The translations under genes were made by a program, and so were the position numbers. A stretch of DNA of 64,000 bases. Origin: Candidatus Woykebacteria bacterium RBG_13_40_15 (lineage in GTDB: Bacteria > Patescibacteria > Microgenomatia > Woykebacterales > RBG-16-39-9b). Location of the stretch: positions 1-64,000 of the forward strand of contig MHCP01000030.1 in assembly GCA_001816655.1 (NCBI GenBank). The letters are read 5' to 3'. Positions 25,442-31,796 of the stretch are shown in pieces (position 1 is the first letter of the stretch; the number at the start of each line of letters is the position of its first letter). The notes under the pieces are model-generated. The model did not search any database, was not told where the DNA came from, and saw only the letters and a program-made list of their open reading frames with translations.

Positions 25442-28156
25442 ATGCTTAAATTTTTAGGTTCTCTCTTAGATTCAAACGAACGAGAATTGAAAAAAATTGA
25501 TCCCTTGGTCGCCAAAATCAATTCTTTGGAAGATGGGGTAAAAAAACTCTCCCCCACAAAGTTTAAAGAAAAAGCAGACCTCTTTAGAAAAGAGATGGAA
25601 AAAGGCGAAAATCCAGACGAGTTTCTACCCGAAGTTTTTGCCTTAGTAAGAGAAGCCGCCCGAAGAACCCTAGGTCAGAGGCATTTTGATGTACAAATAG
25701 CTGGCGGTATTATCCTTCACCAGGGGAAAATAGCTGAGATGAAAACGGGTGAAGGAAAAACTCTTGTTGCCACACTCCCTCTCTCCCTAAACGCTTTAAC
25801 AGGCAGGGGTGCTCATCTAGTAACCGTGAATGATTATTTAGCCAAACGCGATGCCGAATGGATGGGTCCTATCTACCATTACCTGGGTTTATCTGTCGGG
25901 GTTATAAATCACGATGTAAGCTACCTTTTCGACCCGAACAAAGAAGAGGAGGAAAAAGAGGAATTGAAAGAACAAAGCACAACCCCAGAAGCAGAAGGTT
26001 TGGGAGTAGGAAAATTTTTGCGAGAAGTAACAAGAAGAGAAGCTTACGCAGCTGATATCACCTACGGTACTAATAATGAGTATGGCTTTGATTATTTGCG
26101 CGATAATATGGCAGGAAGCCTAGAGGAAATGGTTCAGCGACCACTCAACTACGCAATCGTCGACGAAGTAGACTCAATTTTAATTGATGAAGCCCGCACT
26201 CCTCTTATAATCTCAGCTCCAGCAGAAGAAAGCACGGAAAAATATTTTCAATTTGCTTCTTTAGTCAGCCGATTAGTTAAAGACACAGATTACGTGATCG
26301 ATGAGAAACTAAGGACCGCAAATTTGACTGAAATTGGCGTGTCTAAAATCGAGCGGATGCTTGGAGTTAAAAATCTTTACGAAAGTGATTTTGAAGCTAT
26401 TCACCACATCGAAGAGGCCCTAAAAGCGCAAACTCTTTACCACAAAGATAAGGACTACGTTGTGAAGGAAGGTGAGGTAATAATTGTTGACGAATTTACT
26501 GGAAGAATGCTTCCTGGCCGCCGTTACTCCGAAGGATTGCACCAGGCAATTGAAGCCAAAGAAGGAGTTGCGGTTCAGAAAGAAAGCAAAACCATGGCGA
26601 CAATTTCTTTTCAAAATCTTTTCCGATTGTATGAAAAATTAGCCGGAATGACTGGTACTGCAACAACCAGCGCAGAAGAGTTCCACAAAGTTTACAAACT
26701 AGATGTGGTTAGTACTCCAACTCATAAGCCAATGATCAGAGAGGACTTTCCGGATAGTGTCTACAAAACAGAAAAAGCAAAATGGCAGGCTGTGGCAGCA
26801 GAGATTGAAGAAAATCACGCTAAAGGGCAGCCAGTTCTGGTTGGAACTACTTCAATTGAAAAGAATGAGTTGCTCTCAGATTTATTAAAACGCAAGAAAA
26901 TCCCTCATGAACTGCTTAATGCAAAAAATCATGAGAGAGAGGCGCAAATTATTGCCAATGCAGGACAGAACGGTAGTGTGACTGTTGCAACCAACATGGC
27001 CGGCCGTGGTGTTGATATAAAACTTGGCGATGGTGTTGAAAAAATCGGTGGTCTCCATGTAATCGGTACAGAGAGACACGAGGCAAGGAGAATTGATAAT
27101 CAGCTTCGAGGCAGGTGTGGCCGGCAAGGAGATCGGGGATCTAGCCGTTTCTTTGTTTCTCTGCAAGACGATATTATGAGGCTTTTTGGCGGAGATACGG
27201 TTGCAAAAGTTATGGACACGCTGAAGATCCCAGAAAATGTCCCAATTGAAAACTCAATGATTTCAAAAGCAATTGAAAGTGCGCAATCTAGAGTCGAGGG
27301 GCACAATTTTGATATCAGGAAACGTTTAGTAGATTACGACGACGTTTTAAATAAACAAAGAGAAATAATTTATTCGCAACGTCGAAAAATTTTGGAACAG
27401 ATTACTAAAAAAGACGAAACAGATAAAAGTGAGAAAAACCAAAATTTGAAGGACCTGATGCTAGAAAAAATAGGTTCGGAAATTGATCAGATTATAGCGA
27501 TATCCCAAACGGAGAGCAAAGTACCAGACTACGAACAAATCGCAAAAGAGTTTTTTACTGTTACCCCGTTTGATGAAAAATCTCAAGGCCAAATAAAAGA
27601 TCAGATTGAAAAACTTGGGATACCTGAAAAAATAAGTGAGTTTCTATTCGACTTAGCAAAGAAGGTTTACAATGCCAGGGAAGAGCAATATGGTGCGGAT
27701 GTTACAAGAGAAATAGAAAAGCTCGTTTTGCTCAACACAATTGATAGCCTCTGGATAAATCACTTGGAAGACATCGATTACTTGCGTGAAGGAATTGGTC
27801 TTCGCGGCTACGCTTCAAGAGACCCGCTTGTAGAATACAAAGGAGAGGCTTTTAAACTGTTTGAAGATTTAATACGGGCGATTGATTTTGAAGTAACACA
27901 TAGGATTTTCAAAATCCAACTTGTCCCACAAAATCAGCAAGCGCAGACAACAACTACAACAAGCGGCAGCTCAAGCTCTACAAGCGAGACTATCGCGTCA
28001 ACCCCCCTCGCCAATAACCAATCACCACTAACCAGTCATAAAAACAAGATTAGCCGCAACGACCCCTGTCCCTGTGGATCTGGATTGAAGTATAAACGTT
28101 GTGGCCTTGTAGATAGCCCGATACATCAAGAAAATATGGCCAAGGCTAGAGCCTAA
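25442..28156 (+). CDS. secA: Preprotein translocase ATPase subunit SecA
   Basis: A 904-residue SecA of usual length. MKTGEGKTLVATLPLSLNAL is the Walker A region, DEVDSILIDEARTPLIIS the DEAD-like motif, ATNMAGRGVDIKLGDG and GRCGRQGDRGSSRFFVSLQD the second RecA-like fold, and IDSLWINHLEDIDYLREGI the helical scaffold. After a Thr/Ser/Gln-rich linker (about 855-880) the SEC-C zinc motif NDPCPCGSGLKYKRCG ends the protein, with a short tail VDSPIHQENMAKARA. The usual CPCGSGKKYKKCC is slightly altered (only three Cys plus none after CG). It drives export through SecYEG. Its last ~110 nt have decayed copies further downstream. Confidence 0.97.
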   Translation: MLKFLGSLLDSNERELKKIDPLVAKINSLEDGVKKLSPTKFKEKADLFRKEMEKGENPDEFLPEVFALVREAARRTLGQRHFDVQIAGGIILHQGKIAEMKTGEGKTLVATLPLSLNALTGRGAHLVTVNDYLAKRDAEWMGPIYHYLGLSVGVINHDVSYLFDPNKEEEEKEELKEQSTTPEAEGLGVGKFLREVTRREAYAADITYGTNNEYGFDYLRDNMAGSLEEMVQRPLNYAIVDEVDSILIDEARTPLIISAPAEESTEKYFQFASLVSRLVKDTDYVIDEKLRTANLTEIGVSKIERMLGVKNLYESDFEAIHHIEEALKAQTLYHKDKDYVVKEGEVIIVDEFTGRMLPGRRYSEGLHQAIEAKEGVAVQKESKTMATISFQNLFRLYEKLAGMTGTATTSAEEFHKVYKLDVVSTPTHKPMIREDFPDSVYKTEKAKWQAVAAEIEENHAKGQPVLVGTTSIEKNELLSDLLKRKKIPHELLNAKNHEREAQIIANAGQNGSVTVATNMAGRGVDIKLGDGVEKIGGLHVIGTERHEARRIDNQLRGRCGRQGDRGSSRFFVSLQDDIMRLFGGDTVAKVMDTLKIPENVPIENSMISKAIESAQSRVEGHNFDIRKRLVDYDDVLNKQREIIYSQRRKILEQITKKDETDKSEKNQNLKDLMLEKIGSEIDQIIAISQTESKVPDYEQIAKEFFTVTPFDEKSQGQIKDQIEKLGIPEKISEFLFDLAKKVYNAREEQYGADVTREIEKLVLLNTIDSLWINHLEDIDYLREGIGLRGYASRDPLVEYKGEAFKLFEDLIRAIDFEVTHRIFKIQLVPQNQQAQTTTTTSGSSSSTSETIASTPLANNQSPLTSHKNKISRNDPCPCGSGLKYKRCGLVDSPIHQENMAKARA

Positions 28157-28323
28157 AATCACACTAATTTCTCTAAACTATAGGGCTAAATTTTGGGGTG
28201 TTTGTAACTTATTACCTCCGTGTGGGGTCCAAATTTGTTTATTCAATAATGATTATTAGATTAATCGCTCAGCCAAAACCTCAAAATAGTTCTAATTATG
28301 TAGAAACAGTATCGGATTCTTAG

Positions 28324-29292
28324 CTATAAGACGATATTGAACAGGTAACCTGTGAAAATTATCCCTAAACCAACAATCGAGGCAAAAGTAATTATTAGTT
28401 TAGGTTTCAAAACCTTCCTAAGGATGATAAATTCAGGTAATGATAAGGCTGTGACAGACATCATAAAGGCCAAAGCAGTTCCCATTGCCATACCTTTATC
28501 AATCAAAACAGAAACGATAGGGATTGTTCCTGCTGCGTTTGAATAGAGTGGGATACCGATTACGGTTGCCAAAGGAACAGCAAAAAAGTTTCCTTTACCT
28601 GCATAACTAACAAGAAAATCGTTTGGAATATAACCGTGTATAACTGACCCTAGAGCAACACCGCTAATAATATAAAGCCAAACTTTACCTACTATTTCTT
28701 TTGAGTAATTAACTGCGTAGTTTACCCTGTCTTTGAAAGTTAGTGTTTGTTCACTGCCATTTGCTGCCTTTACCTTATAAACAAATTCCTCTACCCACTT
28801 TTCAAGTTTTAATTTGCCTAGGATACTTCCGGCAACAGTAGCTATCAAAACACCGCTGACAACATAGATTAAAGCGATTTTCCAACCAAACAGGCCCCAA
28901 AGAAGAATAAGGGCGACTTCATTTACCATAGGAGAAGATATTAAGAAGGAAAAAGTGACACCTAAAGGAACTCCCGCCTCAACAAATCCGATAAATAATG
29001 GTACTGCAGAGCAAGAGCAAAATGGCGTAACAATTCCAACCGTGGCAGCTAAGAAGTTATTTAGTAGTGGAAATTTTTGATTCGATAGATACTTCTTTGT
29101 TTTTTTAGGAGGGAAGTAAGAGCGAATAATGGATACAATAAAAATAATAGCCGATAAGAGAATGATGATTTTGATTGTGTCGTAGATAAAAAAGTTTAAT
29201 GACTTTGCTAACGCAGAACTTTGGTCAACTTTAAGCAGAGTTTCGGTAATAAATTTAGAAAATAACTCTAACGGATAGAATATCTTATCCAT
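28324..29292 (-). CDS. ArsP/DUF318-type permease
   Basis: A 322-residue membrane protein with about eight helices. GIVTPFCSCSAVPLFIGFVE and LISSPMVNEVALI are the twin hallmarks of the PF03773 permease family, which includes organoarsenical efflux permease ArsP; the Cys pair in FCSC is a thiol-metalloid site. NAAGTIPIVSVLIDKG and SVTALSLPEFIILRKVLK repeat the same internal symmetry. It is the last gene of the arsR-thioredoxin-permease operon and overlaps the thioredoxin stop by 1 nt. Likely role: export of an arsenical or other thiophilic compound. Substrate is inferred from family and neighbours. Confidence 0.88.
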   Translation of the reverse strand: MDKIFYPLELFSKFITETLLKVDQSSALAKSLNFFIYDTIKIIILLSAIIFIVSIIRSYFPPKKTKKYLSNQKFPLLNNFLAATVGIVTPFCSCSAVPLFIGFVEAGVPLGVTFSFLISSPMVNEVALILLWGLFGWKIALIYVVSGVLIATVAGSILGKLKLEKWVEEFVYKVKAANGSEQTLTFKDRVNYAVNYSKEIVGKVWLYIISGVALGSVIHGYIPNDFLVSYAGKGNFFAVPLATVIGIPLYSNAAGTIPIVSVLIDKGMAMGTALAFMMSVTALSLPEFIILRKVLKPKLIITFASIVGLGIIFTGYLFNIVL

Positions 29293-29564
29293 TAACAGCA
29301 GTCCTTATCAGAACAACAGTTATCACCACAAGTATTTTCTAGAATTGCCTCTTTTACGCCCTCAACACTAAAACTTTTGACTTCCGCTAGTGTTCCATCG
29401 ACTGTAAGTATAGGGCCGTGCACAAGACTCATCTCAACTATCTCTTGGACATTTGTTGAGTACTCAATTTCAGCATCAATGTTCGCTTCTTTAACTGCTT
29501 CTTTTGCCATTTCGTACAGTTTTTTACAAGTGGGACAACCCGAACCGATAATTTTAATTTTCAT
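29292..29564 (-). CDS. Small thioredoxin-fold redox protein with Cys-rich tail
   Basis: A 90-residue thioredoxin-like protein of the redox-active-disulfide-protein-2 family: MKIKIIGSGCPTCKKLYEMA carries the CPTC active site, and VHGPILTVDGTLAEVKSF is the cis-proline strand and C-terminal element. After the fold ends, NTCGDNCCSDKDCC adds five cysteines in 14 residues, a probable soft-metal-binding tail not found in most homologues. The gene overlaps arsR by 11 nt and the permease by 1 nt. It probably reduces or delivers the metalloid handled by the permease. Confidence 0.88.
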   Translation of the reverse strand: MKIKIIGSGCPTCKKLYEMAKEAVKEANIDAEIEYSTNVQEIVEMSLVHGPILTVDGTLAEVKSFSVEGVKEAILENTCGDNCCSDKDCC

Positions 29565-29820
29565 TATTTCCTCCTATTTTATTTAATGCTTTTATAATGT
29601 TATGAAGGCCATTTTTATTGAGTGAATAGTAGTTATTCTTACCACAACGACAGTTTTCAATTATTCCTGCTTCTTTTAGTACGCCTAGGTGATGGGAGAC
29701 AAGATTTTGAGGAAGTTTTACTTTTTTCTCGATTTCGCAAACGCACAAAGAACCTTTTGATAGTAGTTCAACTATCTTTAATCTATTTTCTTCCGCTAAG
29801 GCCTTAAACATATCAATCAT
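29554..29820 (-). CDS. arsR: ArsR-family metal-responsive repressor
   Basis: A winged-helix regulator of 88 residues from the ATG at 29820 (a second ATG at 29823 adds one residue). MFKALAEENRLKIVELLSKG and LPQNLVSHHLGVLKEAGII are the DNA-binding wing-helix core; SLCVCEIEKK has the Cys-x-Cys metal-sensing motif of ArsR/CadC-type sensors, and ENCRCGKNN adds another Cys pair. It leads the operon, and an 18-nt inverted repeat covers its own start codon. It should derepress the thioredoxin and permease genes when a thiophilic metal or metalloid binds. Confidence 0.9.
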   Translation of the reverse strand: MIDMFKALAEENRLKIVELLSKGSLCVCEIEKKVKLPQNLVSHHLGVLKEAGIIENCRCGKNNYYSLNKNGLHNIIKALNKIGGNNEN

Positions 29821-29857
29821 CATTGATATGATACAACTGGTTGCTTGTTTTAGTCAA
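29809..29857 (-). promoter_or_regulatory. arsR promoter with operator over -10 and start codon
   Basis: Minus strand TTGACT (29852-29857), 18-nt spacer, TATCAT (29828-29833). A palindrome with 9-bp arms (CATATCAAT and ATTGATATG, 29809-29830) covers the -10 box and the ATG. ATG 29820 is 7 nt after the -10 box, so the transcript would be leaderless and repressor binding would block both polymerase and start. Confidence 0.65.
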
Positions 29858-29865
29858 GGGCTATA

Positions 29866-29952
29866 TGTGCACCATTACACAAGCACTTCAAAAAATGCGG
29901 GCTTGTAGATAGCCCTACCCATCAAGAAAATATGGCTAAGGCTAAACCATAA
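29866..29952 (+). pseudogene. SEC-C tail remnant B (copy of the secA 3' end)
   Basis: A 29-codon open stretch without a start reads CAPLHKHFKKCG then LVDSPTHQENMAKAKP and stop. It matches the secA end (KRCGLVDSPIHQENMAKARA) at most positions, both in protein and DNA, but the first two Cys of the zinc motif are lost. It lies between the arsR operon and the toxin-antitoxin module. Confidence 0.65.
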
Positions 29953-29988
29953 TATTATTCTAATCTTCCAAGTAACTCCAAATGCGAC

Positions 29989-30025
29989 TTGACAAGATAC
30001 AACAATATGTAATACAATGTGTTAC
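29989..30025 (+). promoter_or_regulatory. Toxin-antitoxin promoter and operator
   Basis: TTGACA (29989-29994), 18-nt spacer, TACAAT (30013-30018). A near-perfect palindrome, GTAATACAATGTGTTAC (30009-30025), covers the -10 box, as expected for autorepression by a ribbon-helix-helix antitoxin. The antitoxin ATG is 10 nt after the -10 box. Confidence 0.6.
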
Positions 30026-30028
30026 GTA

Positions 30029-30265
30029 ATGAAACCCGAATCATTGCCAAGAAAAATTTTAAATGTATCTATTACCCCAACAATCGAAAATGAAGTAACT
30101 TCAATTGCAAAGCAGGAGCAAAAAACTAAAAGTGAAGTGGTACGCGATGCTATACGCCAGTACAGTATTTCAAGATCCTTAAACAAAATCTATGCTTATG
30201 GAAGAGAACGATCCCAAAGTTTAGGCATCGAAACCTACGAAGATATTGAAAGAATAGCTGGTTAA
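30029..30265 (+). CDS. Ribbon-helix-helix antitoxin
   Basis: A 78-residue protein from ATG 30029. ILNVSITPTIENEVTSIAKQ is the ribbon strand followed by helix A, and KTKSEVVRDAIRQYSISRSL helix B of a CopG-like ribbon-helix-helix fold. The C-terminal part (YGRERSQSLGIETYEDIERI) is the usual toxin-binding tail of antitoxins paired with PIN toxins. Its stop overlaps the toxin start (TAATG). An ATG at 30017 would begin inside the -10 box and is not used. It should neutralise the PIN protein and repress its own promoter. Confidence 0.85.
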   Translation: MKPESLPRKILNVSITPTIENEVTSIAKQEQKTKSEVVRDAIRQYSISRSLNKIYAYGRERSQSLGIETYEDIERIAG

Positions 30266-30687
30266 TGAAAGTAGTTTTTGATACTAACGTCCTGATTGCT
30301 AACGCTTTAAAAGATGGATTTACCAGAGAAATATTTAAACTAGCCGCCAACGGCACTATAGATCTCTTAACCTCAAATCCAATCCTTTCCGAATTAGAAG
30401 AAAAACTTAAGATCAAATTTTCTTGGGAAGAATCAAAAATAAACCAGTATCTGACCGTAATACGAGAAATATCCCAAGTTATAGAGCCTACGGAAAAAAT
30501 AGATGTCATAAAAAACGATCCAGATGATAATAAAATTCTCGAGTGTGCGGCAGCTGGAAAAGCTGATCTAATAGTATCGTCAGATAAGGATTTAATAAAA
30601 CTTAAAAATTTCCAGAGTATTGGGATAATTCACCCTAGGACTTTATCTTGGACCTTTCCTAAATATTTCAAGAAGAACAAGCCTTAA
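30265..30687 (+). CDS. PIN-domain toxin (COG1569 family)
   Basis: A 140-residue PIN nuclease of the 'putative toxin' COG1569 group. MKVVFDTNVLIANALKDG supplies the first acidic residue (Asp6) and TSNPILSELEEKL the Glu; NDPDDNKILECAAAGKADLIVSSDKDL carries the other catalytic acids and the D-x-D-like end. All expected acidic residues look present. It is cotranslated with the antitoxin by a 1-nt overlap. These toxins are thought to cleave RNA. The module sits between SEC-C remnants B and C. Confidence 0.87.
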   Translation: MKVVFDTNVLIANALKDGFTREIFKLAANGTIDLLTSNPILSELEEKLKIKFSWEESKINQYLTVIREISQVIEPTEKIDVIKNDPDDNKILECAAAGKADLIVSSDKDLIKLKNFQSIGIIHPRTLSWTFPKYFKKNKP

Positions 30688-30714
30688 AGGTTTTAGCAGT
30701 CGTTTAAACCTATA

Positions 30715-30847
30715 TGTGTACCATTACACTAGCACTTCAAACGTTGTGGGGTTGTAAATAGTCCGATAAATCAAGAAAATATGGCTGAAGCTAGAGCCTA
30801 AAACTCCCTTAAATTTCTAAAATTATAGGATTAAAATTTGGGTGTTT
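30715..30847 (+). pseudogene. SEC-C tail remnant C (copy of the secA 3' end plus downstream DNA)
   Basis: Reads CVPLH, an in-frame TAG, then HFKRCGVVNSPINQENMAEARA and stop at 30801. DNA similarity to the secA end continues for about 45 nt past the stop (ending near GGGTGTTTT, compare 28195-28204), so a DNA segment and not just a protein domain was copied. It closes the toxin-antitoxin module on the right. Confidence 0.65.
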
Positions 30848-30933
30848 TAGTCCACGAAGTGGTTGCATAACTCAAGGAGATCTATAACTTATTACACCCC
30901 CAGAAGTCTCAATAAAGTTACCCAAAAGAGTTT

Positions 30934-31467
30934 TTATTTTTTAGCAACCTGCAAGATATCTTTCTTTTTCAGGACAATATTTGAAGAACAATTATTTAGA
31001 AGTGCTCGGCTTATAAAATTTTCAAATCCAACATATATTATTTCTTTACCTTCGTCTTTTGCAGTTTTTATGGCAGGCAAAAGATCTGTGTCTGAAGAGA
31101 TTAAATAGCATTTGTCATATTCATTCTTGATAGAACCACGAACAATATCCACAGCAATCTGAACATCAACACCCTTCTCGTGAAATTTACCATCGGACAT
31201 TAATAAATAACCCAGTTTTATCTCAATACGTTGATTTCTTAAGCTAGTAAAAAGTTTTTGTTGGTTAGAATAAAGAGTAAGGGATTTTTTATTGTTGTCA
31301 TATTGCTTTATCTCCCCAACGTAGTAAATCAAATTTATATTTCCAGCTTTTACAATAGATTTTGCTAATGCAGCGTAATCAAATTCTGTCAGATGAAGTT
31401 TAGGAAGAATTTTCTTCACCTTATTGTAAAAATTACTGCCATCAAACTGGACTAATATTTTTTCCAT
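30934..31467 (-). CDS. NYN-domain (LabA/DUF88-like) nuclease
   Basis: A 177-residue NYN domain, a PIN-like fold. MEKILVQFDGSNFYNKV has the first Asp, EKGVDVQIAVDIVRGSI the middle Asp pair, and LISSDTDLLPAIKTAKDEGK the SDTD catalytic turn. All conserved acidic positions are present. LabA/DUF88 proteins are RNA nucleases or RNA-binding regulators. It stands alone, convergent with the PIN toxin, and has a leaderless promoter; upstream lies a candidate small RNA ending in a strong terminator. It might be part of RNA-targeting defence or a regulator; there is no partner to decide. Confidence 0.87.
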   Translation of the reverse strand: MEKILVQFDGSNFYNKVKKILPKLHLTEFDYAALAKSIVKAGNINLIYYVGEIKQYDNNKKSLTLYSNQQKLFTSLRNQRIEIKLGYLLMSDGKFHEKGVDVQIAVDIVRGSIKNEYDKCYLISSDTDLLPAIKTAKDEGKEIIYVGFENFISRALLNNCSSNIVLKKKDILQVAKK

Positions 31468-31474
31468 TTTGTTT

Positions 31475-31502
31475 ATTGTAAGGTAAATAAAACTGACTGC
31501 AA
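31475..31502 (-). promoter_or_regulatory. Leaderless promoter of the NYN gene
   Basis: Minus strand TTGCAG (31497-31502), 16-nt spacer, TACAAT (31475-31480), ATG 7 nt later at 31467. It directly follows the T-tract of the small-RNA terminator. Confidence 0.6.
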
Positions 31503-31566
31503 CAAAAACCCCCAGCTCGAATTGAACTGGGGGGAATTAGCAACTTAATAGTTCTTTTCAGAACCA
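31501..31566 (-). ncRNA. Candidate small RNA with GAAA-loop hairpin and strong terminator
   Basis: On the minus strand, from about 31566: a hairpin GGTTCT-GAAA-AGAACT, a ~15-nt single-stranded stretch, then an intrinsic terminator with arms CCCCCAG and CTGGGGG (31527-31533 with 31509-31515) followed by GTTTTTGTT. A promoter lies just upstream and no coding frame fits. It is either an independent RNA or an attenuator before the NYN gene, which has its own promoter immediately after the terminator. Confidence 0.5.
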
Positions 31567-31571
31567 GCCTT

Positions 31572-31600
31572 ATACTATCACAATTATAGAAACAACACAA
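31572..31600 (-). promoter_or_regulatory. Promoter of the NYN-upstream small RNA
   Basis: Minus strand TTGTGT (31595-31600), 17-nt spacer, TAGTAT (31572-31577). The start would fall near 31565, at the base of the GAAA-loop hairpin. Confidence 0.45.
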
Positions 31601-31607
31601 TATTAAA

Positions 31608-31673
31608 TGTATCCCATTAAACAAGCACTTCAAGAAGTGTGGTCTAATCAACGCACCGCAACACAAGGGATAA
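31608..31673 (+). pseudogene. SEC-C tail remnant D
   Basis: Reads CIPLNKHFKKCG then LINAPQHKG and stop. It keeps the HFKKCG core of remnants B and C but has a different tail from secA. The DNA core CACTTCAAGAAGTG (31626-31639) is a perfect palindrome, which B and C only partly keep. Confidence 0.5.
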
Positions 31674-31796
31674 AGTGTAGGAAAGAAAGCCCTATTAATC
31701 CTCATTAGTTGGAGCCAAATTACCACATTTTTGTTAAAATGGTTTGTTAGTTTAAGAAATTAGGGTGGGAATTGAATTATAATTTGGTCGCTATTG

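Noticed and set aside
30017..30028. Upstream ATG for the antitoxin
   Set aside because: It lies in the -10 box and palindrome; the ATG at 30029 fits the RHH start.
31442..31726. Minus-strand 94-codon frame over the NYN start
   Set aside because: It runs through a promoter, a hairpin and a terminator and has no family-like sequence.
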